64,000 nt of DNA from a virus: the IMG/VR virus record IMGVR_UViG_3300017917_002938, positions 1 to 64,000 of that record; one strand, 5' to 3'. Shown here piece after piece: positions 1 through 15,847 of the stretch; the stretch's first letter is position 1, and the number at the start of each line of letters is the position of its first letter. The translations under genes were made by a program, and so were the position numbers. The notes under the pieces are model-generated. The model searched no databases and was not told where the DNA came from. It saw only the letters and a program-made list of their open reading frames with translations.

Positions 1-3305
<3,305 letters not shown>

Positions 3306-3308
3306 TTG

Positions 3309-6300
3309 TTATGCCTGGCTTTCTGTCCATGAGATACGACCGGTTACCTGTAGTGGGTTAGTAGAAGTTACTTGTGATGGATCTTCCACTAATCTAGCTG
3401 TTAGAGTTAGAACATCAGGTCCATCAGGGTATGCATTATCCCCACCTAAAATACTGTTACCTAGTGTCGCGATTTCTTCCAAACTTACCGTGGTAGATTG
3501 TTGTGTTCTTGCAGTGTTACCCGATGTACCTTGAGCACGGAAAGAATATACACGAACACCACCTGTGACTGAGTTAATAGCATCATGGTAAATCAGCTGA
3601 CTCAGACTTGGATTCTGCACGCGAACCCAGTTATTATTATCTATACGTGCATTCAAGTACAGGCTAACCTCCATAGAATGGGTAGTCAAAATACCTACCG
3701 TTTTTAATATCAATTGCATTCTATTTATAATTTCTCTCTCACCTAGAGCTCCAATAGTACCGGTATCGACTGATGGAGCCAGCCTTATTGAAAGCAACGG
3801 AATTTCATAAACTAAAGAATCTTGGCCTGCTGTGATAGTGTAAGTTGACGCTTGACCCGCGGTAGCATTGGCAGTAGGAGCACTATCAATAATCATTAGT
3901 GTTCTATTACCTACAAGAGTTCCAGTATTTTGTCTGATTGGAATACTTGGTTGATATGGCTGATACGGAACGATTCTATTTGATGTAGGTAGCGAGGTTC
4001 TTGCTGAGGCAGGAATATTATTACCTGAGATAGGTAATCCAGCAGAAACAGATGATAGTTGTGCGTTAGGAGAAGATAGGGTAACCGCGTAACCTACTGT
4101 TTGTAGTCCTGTGTTTGAAATATATGGTTGATTATTAGACTCGATATATCCCGTAAATGTAATAGTAGAGTTACCGGTTAGAGTTAGCTGGTTCGAACCA
4201 GCCGTAAACAAGTAAGCTTTATCATCATCAAACCTACCATCCATAATAACAGACGTACCCCAGTGGGCAAGAGCTGGAACATATGTTGGTGTGCCTGTAT
4301 TTACTATTTCATAACGGCAAGGCAAGTTACCTGATCTTAAATAAGCTTCGGTTTGATAATTATTATGGATGAATTCATGTACGTATTTTACTGTACCTGT
4401 TGAGTCTTTAAATCCAAATCTAACCTTACCCGCACCGTACCAGGCATAGTCAATGTACGCCATTTGGATCTTGTGAATATCAAGGTTATACCCTGTAGGA
4501 CCTGTTCCATCACAAGGATCAATAGACCAAGATGATTGTATAACTTTTGTATCAACAGTTTTAGTAACAATAGTTCTTGTAGATGATGTGCCTCTGTAAT
4601 AAGGCATAATATGCATCTGGGTGTCATTATCTATTTGAACTACCTTATAACTCTGACCCTTGATAACAATGTAGTCACCTACGCTTAGCTGGGTTTGAAA
4701 ACTAGTCTCCGTTCCCGTAATAGTACCACTTCTAAACGTTGTGGTTACGGTTCCAGATAACTGTGTGGTAGAACTTCTTCTACATGCATATAGATCATTT
4801 CCATTATACTCATAAAAGAGACCGTTCTGATCATCGAACAAACCTAGTCTTAGTGCACAGTTGTTCCATGAGTTTACTACAAAAGAAGGAGCACCTCTAG
4901 CTTTAGAGTCTACTGGTGTGCCTGATAGAGTAACTGTAAAGTTGTACGGATCAATAACTGATGCTACTGTAAGTGTATGATTCCAGAAATTATTACCGGA
5001 TGTAACAGTCGCCCCGGATGTGGTTATGCTAGTACCAACTGATATTCTATGAGGATATCTTGTATAGATTGTTCCTGTGGTTCCTACTCTTGTAAAACTG
5101 TCAATTACAGTAGAAGGAGAGAAGTTGATAGCCAATGACACTTGCATACCTTTACCTGATTGGTAACGGAAATATTTTCTTGTCTGACGTATCATTGAGC
5201 TATCAGGATTAGTGCTTGGAATTAACTCAACCCCTCCATCATATGGTCTGTGAAGAGCAAAACCATCAGCCCTGACGCTCAGAGAGGATTTAATGCTATA
5301 CAATAATGCATTAGCTGTAGTAGGAGGTGCATCATTAAATGACATACCAGTCTTAGAAAACACAGCATTTACTACAGATGTAAAAGTGTTACCGATAGAA
5401 TAAGTAAATGTGGCTCTGGTATTTGTTACTTGAATATTATCAATTGGTAATATATTAGAAGCGGTAGGGTTGATACTATCGAAATAAGTATCGTAAATTT
5501 TTACCATGTTAGTAGGTGTCGTTGTATTTGACACGTTCACATAGTAAATTTGATTGTTAACAGCCCCGGTAGCACCAGTCGATGTATTAGAGAATACAAC
5601 AGGGATACCGTCTGTTAGACTATGGGCAGATCCAAAAGTTATTTCTCTCGATGTTGTATTAACTGCTGATACGTTTAGAGAAGCAGTATTGGCTGGATAA
5701 TATATCTGTACAATACTTCCTTTTTTAAAGAATGCAGAGAAGTTGGAGTTATTACCTGTTATGGTTTTCTGACCTGCAACTACGTTTACAGTACCAAATC
5801 CGTATGGTTCTCCAAAGATGGTATTAGTAGTAAATGAATCAAGTCCATCACCTCCAGCAAAAATACCTACAATATTAGCCCCTTGCAGAGCTTCTGCTTT
5901 TGTAGGAGACAGTTTGATAAAGTCATTAGTTATTTTAACACAATAGTAGACCTCTCCAGGGGTAAGACCTGATATTCCTTGTCCTGATGTATTTTGATAC
6001 AATAACGCTGTTCCAGTTTTTATTCTATGATCAGGTAAGTTAATTGCGTTTTCTCTTAGATTAACTCTCTGTTTAGAAAAGAAAGTTATTTCACGCTGAT
6101 CTATGTCACGAGCTGTTGTTAGTTGAAAGCTAGTACTATTCGTTACTGCAGTAATATTGTAAACACCGTCGCTGGCGCCTACCGATTCACTTTGAAATAA
6201 ATGAGTACCAGTAGATGAAGAAGTTATGTCAATCATTTCACTTTGTATAAAATCTCCAGTTCCCGTTAGAGGAAACGCTGTAGATACTATATCAGCAGTA

Positions 6301-8294
6301 TTACCAGCCGTAGCGCCTGCTGCTGACCAATACAAAGTGAAAGTGTTACTAGTATCTGCTCTTACAAAATAATGTTGACCAGATCTTAAACCACCAATTG
6401 GATTGTTTGATGTATATCTAATACCCTTACCAGTAGAAAACCCATGGACGTTGCTTAAGAAAACACTAGTAGAAGAACCAACATTACATGTAGTAGTGTT
6501 TTGAGTTATGGTTTTTGTATTAGATGAATACCCATTAGAAGTCGTTGCAAGTTTAAAGTTATTAGTAGTAGATGCAAAAATATAGTATACGTTAGCATCT
6601 ATAAGACCTCCTAGACTTGTCCCTCCTGTTGTGTTTGACTGATTATAATAGTATACTGATGCACCGTCGTTAAAACCATGGTTAGCAAAAAATATTGATT
6701 CATTATCTGATCTTGTTAATCTGCTTGTGATTACTAGATTAGCATATCCAAGATCTGATAATTCTACGGTTAAACCAGAAACTGTAGATAGTAAAGAGAA
6801 TCTATTATCGGAATATTTTCTAACAACGTATCTTGTGTTTGGACCTATAGCGTTAGGAACAGTATTAGATGTACCCGTTCCTGTAGTTATAGTAATAATA
6901 TCATTATCTACTAGTCCGTGGTTTGCTTGGTATATGGTGTTTCTATCCCCAAGTGTGGTAATAGGAACTACAAAACCTCCTGTAATATTATTTGAGGTTA
7001 GGTCAGTTATTCCGCCGAGAGTAGAAGTAGAAAAATTAAATTTTGTGTTACTATATTTTGTTCTTGAGTAGTAAATTTTATATCTGTTAATTTCTCTACT
7101 ATTCTGTGATGGTGTAAATGAAGATACGTTACCTATAAAGACAACTGGATTATTTTGAAGACTGGTCCATGCATTTCCAAAAGTATTACCATCTGTGTTA
7201 TAGTCTACTACCGTAATAGCATCTTGTCCTACAGCTGTATTGACCGACTGTATTTTATATGCTTTGTGAAATGCATGAGGAGTATTCCCCACAGGCATTG
7301 AAGAGCTGTTAACAACTATGGTAGCATTATTAACACCATTGTATAGCTGAAAAGTAGATGAAGAATGTACTTGTATTCTATAAACTTGAAACGGGGTTAC
7401 ACCAGGTATAGGTGAATTAGGACCCGGATCATAAAGATAATATGAATCAGTTGTTATACCGGATGTAGTAACACCAGCAAAAATAATGTTAGAGGTATTA
7501 TTTGATATAGTAATATTACTTGCGGTAAATGTGAAAGTATTAGATCCTTTCCAGTCATGAACCTGTAAGTTAAAATCATCATAGTTGAAACCAGAACCGC
7601 CTGATATTAATCCATTAGAAATTACATTGAAACTTGAATCAGTATACCCGTTTGCAACCGCTAATTGTGCGTTTACGTAAGCTCTAGAAGTACCTAAACT
7701 GTTTAATAAAAAGAATGATGTATTGTTTGAAAAATTTACCGGGTGATCAGTAGTAACTGTAATAGTTGATCCGTTAGCTCCGTCAGTGACTACATCGACT
7801 ATATCGTCAGAATCGAATAGAGTACCTTGATATACTGAGCCTGGGTATATTTCTGTGTAGGTATCTTTAACTGAACCTGTAAAGTTTTGAGTGTTCTTAG
7901 CTCTGTATTGAAAGGTAAAATTTGATAGTACAGTAGATACTATGAATGTACCGTCGCAGGTAATGTTTTTCGAACCAATAACGATGATTGGAGAACCGGG
8001 ATTGAGGTTATGAGGTAATGAGGTAGTTACAGTAACAATATTTGATCCGTTGGTAGTAGTCATATCCCCGAACGGAAGAGTCTCTTCACCTTGTCTAGCA
8101 AAAAAAGTAGGTATATTATTTACTAACTCAATAGTTTCCCATTTGGTAGGTTGTAAGCCGTACTCGAAGTCGGTATCAATCAGAGTCTCAGGTAAACTGA
8201 CTCTAAACTTAGAGACCGGATCGTAGAGATTCTCTACGGGTTCTATTCTTACGTCACCACTGATAGCTGATGATTGAATTCCATCTAACGGCAT
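3309..8294 (-). CDS. Large virion structural protein, baseplate/fibre associated (1661 aa)
   Basis: I do not recognise a named family over the full length. The protein is beta-rich, with many Asn-Thr and Ser-Asn runs and at least six degenerate units with a core like ANHGLVDNDIITITT or SNVHGFSTGKGIRYT followed by YYVRxxxxNxFxL. Such units occur in long tail proteins of marine T4-like phages. The C-terminal third carries YxYxP-type segments and ends in RISWTESQA. There is no signal peptide, membrane segment or catalytic motif. It lies between two collagen-like fibre genes with 2-3 bp spacing, so it is almost certainly co-expressed late and part of the virion. A baseplate-to-fibre connector or a fibre shaft are both possible. 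Confidence 0.75.
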   Translation of the reverse strand: MPLDGIQSSAISGDVRIEPVENLYDPVSKFRVSLPETLIDTDFEYGLQPTKWETIELVNNIPTFFARQGEETLPFGDMTTTNGSNIVTVTTSLPHNLNPGSPIIVIGSKNITCDGTFIVSTVLSNFTFQYRAKNTQNFTGSVKDTYTEIYPGSVYQGTLFDSDDIVDVVTDGANGSTITVTTDHPVNFSNNTSFFLLNSLGTSRAYVNAQLAVANGYTDSSFNVISNGLISGGSGFNYDDFNLQVHDWKGSNTFTFTASNITISNNTSNIIFAGVTTSGITTDSYYLYDPGPNSPIPGVTPFQVYRIQVHSSSTFQLYNGVNNATIVVNSSSMPVGNTPHAFHKAYKIQSVNTAVGQDAITVVDYNTDGNTFGNAWTSLQNNPVVFIGNVSSFTPSQNSREINRYKIYYSRTKYSNTKFNFSTSTLGGITDLTSNNITGGFVVPITTLGDRNTIYQANHGLVDNDIITITTGTGTSNTVPNAIGPNTRYVVRKYSDNRFSLLSTVSGLTVELSDLGYANLVITSRLTRSDNESIFFANHGFNDGASVYYYNQSNTTGGTSLGGLIDANVYYIFASTTNNFKLATTSNGYSSNTKTITQNTTTCNVGSSTSVFLSNVHGFSTGKGIRYTSNNPIGGLRSGQHYFVRADTSNTFTLYWSAAGATAGNTADIVSTAFPLTGTGDFIQSEMIDITSSSTGTHLFQSESVGASDGVYNITAVTNSTSFQLTTARDIDQREITFFSKQRVNLRENAINLPDHRIKTGTALLYQNTSGQGISGLTPGEVYYCVKITNDFIKLSPTKAEALQGANIVGIFAGGDGLDSFTTNTIFGEPYGFGTVNVVAGQKTITGNNSNFSAFFKKGSIVQIYYPANTASLNVSAVNTTSREITFGSAHSLTDGIPVVFSNTSTGATGAVNNQIYYVNVSNTTTPTNMVKIYDTYFDSINPTASNILPIDNIQVTNTRATFTYSIGNTFTSVVNAVFSKTGMSFNDAPPTTANALLYSIKSSLSVRADGFALHRPYDGGVELIPSTNPDSSMIRQTRKYFRYQSGKGMQVSLAINFSPSTVIDSFTRVGTTGTIYTRYPHRISVGTSITTSGATVTSGNNFWNHTLTVASVIDPYNFTVTLSGTPVDSKARGAPSFVVNSWNNCALRLGLFDDQNGLFYEYNGNDLYACRRSSTTQLSGTVTTTFRSGTITGTETSFQTQLSVGDYIVIKGQSYKVVQIDNDTQMHIMPYYRGTSSTRTIVTKTVDTKVIQSSWSIDPCDGTGPTGYNLDIHKIQMAYIDYAWYGAGKVRFGFKDSTGTVKYVHEFIHNNYQTEAYLRSGNLPCRYEIVNTGTPTYVPALAHWGTSVIMDGRFDDDKAYLFTAGSNQLTLTGNSTITFTGYIESNNQPYISNTGLQTVGYAVTLSSPNAQLSSVSAGLPISGNNIPASARTSLPTSNRIVPYQPYQPSIPIRQNTGTLVGNRTLMIIDSAPTANATAGQASTYTITAGQDSLVYEIPLLSIRLAPSVDTGTIGALGEREIINRMQLILKTVGILTTHSMEVSLYLNARIDNNNWVRVQNPSLSQLIYHDAINSVTGGVRVYSFRAQGTSGNTARTQQSTTVSLEEIATLGNSILGGDNAYPDGPDVLTLTARLVEDPSQVTSTNPLQVTGRISWTESQA

Positions 8295-8296
8295 TA

Positions 8297-10990
<2,694 letters not shown>

Positions 10991-11006
10991 ATGGCTCCTG
11001 GGTTAA

Positions 11007-11020
11007 GCTCTATATAGAGC
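11007..11020. repeat. 14-bp perfect palindrome between enzyme and fibre genes
   Basis: GCTCTATATAGAGC is a perfect inverted repeat directly after the stop codon of the collagen-modifying enzyme gene and 16 bp before the fibre start at 10990. It has no U tract on either side, so it is not a clear terminator. It could be an RNA-processing hairpin, a weak promoter element or an operator. Confidence 0.5.
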
Positions 11021-12991
11021 CTAGTAATTCACATCGCCAGGTTTTCTAGCAGTCCAAATTACTAAACTATATTTTGTTCCTTTTGTTACTGGTTTACCTT
11101 CGTGTCCGTGGGTAACTTGCCCAGGCCACAATAACATAGTTCCTTTAGGTATATTTATGTTGCTAAATTTCTGACGATAGAAGTAAGTTTCTCCTCCTTC
11201 ATACTCATCATTTAAGCGAATAATACCAGAAACTAAAGAAGCATCGTGATGGCAATGCAGTCTATCTTGTGTTCCAGGGCTGTATTTTATAACAAATGCA
11301 TCTCTTAACTCATACATTAGAAGCGGAAACCAGTATTTTTCTATCTGTGGATTAATAACTTCTTTGAAATGATTTTCTAAAGCGTTCCAGAAATCCATAG
11401 AGAATGATCGTATTCTAACCTCTTGTCCGGGAAACTTATCTCCGTACATAGATTCCCATTTACCTTTTGTTTCTGCTTCATTTACCAACCATTTACACAT
11501 CTCTGACGTCATAAAAGGGATAGTTAAAAATTCTTGTCCTAGATCAGTAACTTTAGCGCTACGAATAAAATATCCTTTGTCTTCAGGTGCTAGACGTTCG
11601 TATATACTTTTTAATATATCCTTCATGCGGTCACCGCCATTACCATGAAGAACGCACGGGCAACAATTAGTTTCTTTGTTAATTAGTTGACCGTTGTTTT
11701 TTATACCTATACTATCTACACTACCATTCAAGCACTGAAAAATATAGTTTTCAGTGTCTAACTTTATCTTGGCGTATGAAGGTTCGGTAAGGCTTTCAAG
11801 AAACCGATTAGTAAAATATTCTTGATCGTCTTGTCGATCATGAATTTCCATCCTCAAAATATGTTTAAGCGAACCTACTCTGCCGATATAAAGACCTGAG
11901 TTTAAAAATCTATATCTTGTCTCAGTCGCAGGGTACTTTTCTGCTAACGAATCTTTTGGCCAGCAAAAAGGCTCGGCAGCAAATAATACATCACAATCAA
12001 ACTCAAAAAATCTACCTATGATATTATTAATATGGTCGTTTACAATAACATCATATCCGTCAGCAAAAAAAACGATATCATCGTTGGGCAAAGAATTAAT
12101 TTCTTTTTTAACAAGGTTAATTTTTTGCCCGCCGCCTGGAGTAATCATATCACCACCATTCCAGGTCATATTTAAACCTAAGTTTTTAAAAGAGTAACCA
12201 AACCGATCAGCGGACTTTTGTAAAAGTTCAGTCTTTGACTCGTCAGTACCTACTGTTAAAAGATGTAATTTAGTTTCGTTATCCATAATAGATTTTCCCA
12301 TTTCAATATCAGATCCAAACTTATCTCTGGAATGTTGTTTAAAAATGCTTTGTTTGTATGCAGCTGCTTTGACTGGTAGAACACTTGAGAAACGTTTTTG
12401 TAAGTCGTTTAACAATTCTCTTGTATGACCAGATAAGCTATGATTAAAATAATCTACTCCTAGAACGCAGGGTAAAAACTCATCCACAGGAATAATACTG
12501 CGATTATAACCCGATTTAATTAAGCGTTTTGCTAGCGCAGGCGTTAAGGCGTATGAGGTTGTAAGGTATGGGTAATAAGGTTTTACCAGCTCGGAGTTAA
12601 TTTGCTGCTCCTGCTCTGGAACCATTTCCTTATGATGAAGATAAACTAAGTCATATGACTCAAGATTTTTTTCTATTGATTCTAAATCTAGATTGGAGGA
12701 TAGATACGCATCATCTTCTACTATCAGAATATTTTGTTCTATTTGAGCACATATCTCCCATAACTTAAAATGAGATACTGCGCAAGCTACTTCTGTTAGT
12801 GTGAGAGGTCTTTTAAGAAGAGGGTCACGCCATTCTTTCAAAGGAAAAAAATCTTCCTCTTCAAATTCAGCAACAGTTAGTTCAGTACCATCAACAGCAG
12901 AAAATCTTTCCCATTTATAATTTTTTAGCTCTGCTGTAATAGAACGTAATCTATCTTGCCTTTTATCCAGGTTGATTACGAAGATTTTCAT
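11021..12991 (-). CDS. Trifunctional collagen-type lysyl hydroxylase/glycosyltransferase (GT25 + PLOD-GT + LH)
   Basis: Three domains are visible in 656 residues. Residues 1-230 resemble the GT25 domain of animal collagen galactosyltransferases (COLGALT): INLDKRQDR at 6-14, RPLTLTEVACAVSHF at 61-75, VEDD at 91-94 and PVDEFLP at 168-174. Residues 240-470 resemble the glucosyltransferase of procollagen-lysine hydroxylases (PLOD/LH3): TPGGGQK at 284-290, FADGYD with D311 and D314, the acidic RQDDQ near 386-390, and LHGNG with H449. Residues 475-656 resemble the lysyl-hydroxylase double-stranded beta-helix: HHD with H581 and D583, distal H630 in THGHEG, and K640 ten residues later as the likely 2-oxoglutarate anchor, where I recall Arg in animal LH3. 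Expected products are hydroxylysine, galactosyl-Hyl and glucosyl-galactosyl-Hyl. There is no signal peptide, so it acts in the cytoplasm. It overlaps the upstream coiled-coil gene by 29 bp and sits next to collagen-like fibres. Confidence 0.9.
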   Translation of the reverse strand: MKIFVINLDKRQDRLRSITAELKNYKWERFSAVDGTELTVAEFEEEDFFPLKEWRDPLLKRPLTLTEVACAVSHFKLWEICAQIEQNILIVEDDAYLSSNLDLESIEKNLESYDLVYLHHKEMVPEQEQQINSELVKPYYPYLTTSYALTPALAKRLIKSGYNRSIIPVDEFLPCVLGVDYFNHSLSGHTRELLNDLQKRFSSVLPVKAAAYKQSIFKQHSRDKFGSDIEMGKSIMDNETKLHLLTVGTDESKTELLQKSADRFGYSFKNLGLNMTWNGGDMITPGGGQKINLVKKEINSLPNDDIVFFADGYDVIVNDHINNIIGRFFEFDCDVLFAAEPFCWPKDSLAEKYPATETRYRFLNSGLYIGRVGSLKHILRMEIHDRQDDQEYFTNRFLESLTEPSYAKIKLDTENYIFQCLNGSVDSIGIKNNGQLINKETNCCPCVLHGNGGDRMKDILKSIYERLAPEDKGYFIRSAKVTDLGQEFLTIPFMTSEMCKWLVNEAETKGKWESMYGDKFPGQEVRIRSFSMDFWNALENHFKEVINPQIEKYWFPLLMYELRDAFVIKYSPGTQDRLHCHHDASLVSGIIRLNDEYEGGETYFYRQKFSNINIPKGTMLLWPGQVTHGHEGKPVTKGTKYSLVIWTARKPGDVNY

Positions 12992-13397
12992 TTACGGCTG
13001 GCTCGGCTTGTGGTACATATTTTTGAATGCTCTCTGCGTATTCTCTAAAATGATTTGCAGCTTTTTCTGCCTGCTCGGTTCTTGCAGTTAAATCATTAAT
13101 ATCGTCCGTACTCTTTATTTTAAGAGCATTCAACTCTGTGATCAACTCTTCATTAGTTTTGTGGTATTGTTTTAGTCTATTTTTTAAATCTTCTCTTTTC
13201 TCTTCGGATTTAAGTAGATTTTCTTTGACTAAGCTCAACTCGCGCTCATGGTGCGCTTTTTGATCGCTAAGATTTTTTAGTTCACCTTCTAAAACCGATA
13301 TCCTAGTATCAGCTATAAGAAGACGGGCCTGAAGATCGTTTATCAGGCCCGTTTGTTTTTGTATAAAAGTGTTTAAAAATGCGTCATTCATTTCCAT
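12963..13397 (-). CDS. Small coiled-coil protein of unknown function (144 aa)
   Basis: This is a hydrophilic helical protein with long heptad-like stretches from about residue 10 to 125 (for example LEGELKNLSDQKAHHEREL). It has no signal peptide, membrane segment or known catalytic motif. The ATG at 13397 has AGGAAT upstream at good spacing, and an in-frame second ATG lies two codons later. It lies between the endolysin and the collagen-modifying enzyme, and its last 29 bp overlap the enzyme start, which suggests translational coupling. It could be a fibre chaperone, an adaptor for the enzyme or a lysis accessory protein; the sequence does not decide. Confidence 0.7.
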   Translation of the reverse strand: MEMNDAFLNTFIQKQTGLINDLQARLLIADTRISVLEGELKNLSDQKAHHERELSLVKENLLKSEEKREDLKNRLKQYHKTNEELITELNALKIKSTDDINDLTARTEQAEKAANHFREYAESIQKYVPQAEPAVNENLRNQPG

Positions 13398-13413
13398 AAT
13401 AATTCCTACATGA

Positions 13414-14049
13414 TTAAGTTAGAACATGAAGTGCATGTTCGTAGTGTTTAATTCTATCCTCAAGACCAATAAATCCACCATTAATTTTTCTTGTCATGGT
13501 TTTAATATCGCCTGCGTCTGCTTCTTTATTTAGGTTGTTAGTTTCCCAGAACCAGCAACCTGATTGTACTGCTCCTTCAAACGTCATCAGGAACTCCGGT
13601 ATCTGTTCGATAGGTGTTTCAATTGAATCAGCAAATGCTTGGTAGTTGTTTCTACCGGTTAATTGAATTAAACCTCTTCCGCAAAATTTAAACCCGTCGC
13701 CGGTTTCTTCTGGTCCATTACCCATTCTACCACCATAAACCTTATTAGCAATAGCTTCTTGTTTGTTGGGTAAAGACGCGTACTGTCTTGCTATGTCAAT
13801 GGTTGGAAAATATTTTGGAAATATTTTAAGTAGGGTTTCAGCCTTATAGTTTAAATTTTCCTTAAGGGTTCTGAAACCACCCGATTCATGCGCGCATTGA
13901 GCAATAAAAGCTGCTACTCTCATCGGAGTGTTTATCTCATAATCGGGTAACAATAAACTTAATGCACCGTGCCAGTTTGAAACATACTTGTTACCTGGTA
14001 GTAGTTGAGATAATTTTGCTTGTGAAAAATCAAATGTAAAACCTGACAT
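13414..14049 (-). CDS. Endolysin, glycoside hydrolase family 19 type
   Basis: The 211-residue protein matches chitinase-like GH19 endolysins, which cut the glycan strands of peptidoglycan. AHESGGF at residues 53-59 supplies the catalytic acid E55, and the substrate-cleft motif RGLIQLTGRNNY is at 125-136. The whole protein is the catalytic domain, without binding domain, signal peptide or transmembrane helix, so it should need a holin or pre-made holes. The start at 14049 has AAGGAG seven bases upstream. It lies in the late fibre operon, 9 bp after a fibre gene. Confidence 0.9.
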   Translation of the reverse strand: MSGFTFDFSQAKLSQLLPGNKYVSNWHGALSLLLPDYEINTPMRVAAFIAQCAHESGGFRTLKENLNYKAETLLKIFPKYFPTIDIARQYASLPNKQEAIANKVYGGRMGNGPEETGDGFKFCGRGLIQLTGRNNYQAFADSIETPIEQIPEFLMTFEGAVQSGCWFWETNNLNKEADAGDIKTMTRKINGGFIGLEDRIKHYEHALHVLT

Positions 14050-14058
14050 TATGTCTCC

Positions 14059-15567
14059 TTAAAATCCGCCGCCGTCTAAGTCGTCATAGACAAGCGTTGT
14101 TCCGTTTGATTGAAGTACTTTTCCTACTGCCCCAACCGCAAGCGTTTGTATACCGGAAGTAGAGTTACCTACTAAAATATCACCCAGACTATATGTCTTG
14201 TATCCAGTACCACCGGAGTTAGAATATAGTGCGGTATCTAAAAGAAGAGTGTTGGCTGTAATATCAACACTAATAGTTGAATTAGCAACAATTGATACGG
14301 TAGTTGAGTTAGATGTAAATGCTCCAGACTCAAGGTACGATACCAAGGTGGCAATGCTGAATGTAGCGTTAGAAGTATCTACCGTAGTAGTAGGATTAGG
14401 AGTTAGTCCTTTGAATAACTTCCACTTACCGTCTGTAGCATCTCTGAAGAGACCAGTATGCTCATGAAGTCCAACTCCATCACTATAACTTCCGTACAAG
14501 CCAATGTCTAAAATATCGGATGATTCGTTGTTAGATGCTAACTGTAGTAACGAATCAGTAACAGAAATTGTTGATACGTTTAAGGATGTTAGCGCTCCGG
14601 TGACGTTTAAATTACCAGTAACATTAACATCGCCGTTAAACGTAGCTCCATTTGAACCGGTTATATGTCCGGTGTAAATGTGGTTCCAGTATAGATTAGT
14701 AGAACCTAGATTGTAAGTTGTGTTAGCTTGAGGTGTAAAGTCAGAGCCGACTCTAGAATCAAATACAACTATGTCAGCTGTTGCATTATTACCAATATAA
14801 GTGTTACCTTTAACATCTAAAATACCAGTAATAGTTGCGTTACCAGACGCACTTATAACGTCGACATAAATTGTATTAGTTGTTACTGACTGGTTGGTAA
14901 TATTTGAGAAAACAGTTGAGTTACCTACCAACACAGCTGTGGAGTTGATTGTTACTCCATTAGCTACTATAATCGATGTGTTAACATTGAGAGTATTAGA
15001 TAACCCTATTACTACATCATGATTATTAAAAGATACATTGATCCCGTCTAGTGTACCACCTATGGAATGATTTTCCCAAGTGTTGGCAGCCTGATCGTAG
15101 ACTAAAATCTGATTGTTAGTTGCCGATGTAAGTGTTACATCTGTAAGTTCATCAAGTGTAGAGGCAGCATAGTTATCTACGTAGTCTTTTATTACCCATG
15201 CTGGAGCAATCTGGTTATTTGTAGCACCAGATAGAGTAGAATCGAGAATAATACTGGTAATGTATCTCTGAGTGTTACCTGTGGCGCCAATAACTAGATT
15301 AGCAGTTCTTATTTCATTTATAGAACTGTTGCCATCAGCAATCACAACAGCGTTGGCAGTTAGTGTGCCTGGTGCTGAAGTGTTACTTTGATGTAACCAC
15401 TGGTATTTACCACCAGCAATTCTTGTAACGGTGTTGCTATCACCGGGCATCCCGATGAATAGCGAGTTAGAAGTACTATTACCCGAGTAAGCTAGTTCAC
15501 CGTTGGCTAATGATGTAGGAGTAGCTGTCGTCGCACTTCTTTTTATTTGTAGTACTGTGTTCGACAT
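14059..15567 (-). CDS. Tail fibre-like structural protein with GELA-type N terminus (502 aa)
   Basis: The N terminus (VLQIKRSATTATPTSLANGELAY) has the docking motif seen in other fibres here. Residues 60-330 are degenerate beta repeats with NxTVxVNGNLNVTG-like units, as in intertwined trimeric fibre shafts. Residues 330-400 contain LLQLASNNxSxDxxDxGxYG..HTGLFRD...WKLFKG, a module frequent in fibres of marine T4-like phages. The C terminus LxxGTGxxx..LVYDDLDGGGF is shared in part with the next upstream gene, which ends DFDGGSF. The start codon overlaps the stop of the upstream gene by one base. Likely a short or proximal fibre or whisker. Confidence 0.75.
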   Translation of the reverse strand: MSNTVLQIKRSATTATPTSLANGELAYSGNSTSNSLFIGMPGDSNTVTRIAGGKYQWLHQSNTSAPGTLTANAVVIADGNSSINEIRTANLVIGATGNTQRYITSIILDSTLSGATNNQIAPAWVIKDYVDNYAASTLDELTDVTLTSATNNQILVYDQAANTWENHSIGGTLDGINVSFNNHDVVIGLSNTLNVNTSIIVANGVTINSTAVLVGNSTVFSNITNQSVTTNTIYVDVISASGNATITGILDVKGNTYIGNNATADIVVFDSRVGSDFTPQANTTYNLGSTNLYWNHIYTGHITGSNGATFNGDVNVTGNLNVTGALTSLNVSTISVTDSLLQLASNNESSDILDIGLYGSYSDGVGLHEHTGLFRDATDGKWKLFKGLTPNPTTTVDTSNATFSIATLVSYLESGAFTSNSTTVSIVANSTISVDITANTLLLDTALYSNSGGTGYKTYSLGDILVGNSTSGIQTLAVGAVGKVLQSNGTTLVYDDLDGGGF

Positions 15568-15842
15568 TAGAATGAGCCCCCATCGAAATCACCAACTAGA
15601 CTGCTAGCTGATAACCTCTGTAGTATGTATTTATCCGTTGCAAGATCGTATACTAGAGTCATTCCTGTATCTGGTGAGTTGCCCTCGGTGACATCTAATA
15701 ACTGATCTAATCTATTGTATTCAGTTGTTGAAGTAGATAGTGTAATTGGTTCGTTCGTAACTATAGTTTGACCGGTCAGATTTACCTGTGCTTGCTGCAC
15801 CGGAGTCTGATTAGTTTCTACGATAACTTGAATAGATTCCAT
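15567..15842 (-). CDS. Small fibre-associated protein (91 aa)
   Basis: I recognise no family. The protein is beta-rich and ends in VYDLATDKYILQRLSASSLVGDFDGGSF. That tail resembles the C terminus of the neighbouring 502-residue fibre (DDLDGGGF) and may be a shared assembly or attachment tag. It overlaps the next gene by one base (stop/start) and sits 5 bp after the 109-residue Ig-like protein. Probably a minor fibre or baseplate component. Confidence 0.6.
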   Translation of the reverse strand: MESIQVIVETNQTPVQQAQVNLTGQTIVTNEPITLSTSTTEYNRLDQLLDVTEGNSPDTGMTLVYDLATDKYILQRLSASSLVGDFDGGSF

Positions 15843-15847
15843 GATTG

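Noticed and set aside
15628-15635. GATAAATA within a coding region as late promoter
   Set aside because: Single-mismatch boxes are expected by chance in AT-rich coding DNA and nothing else supports this one.
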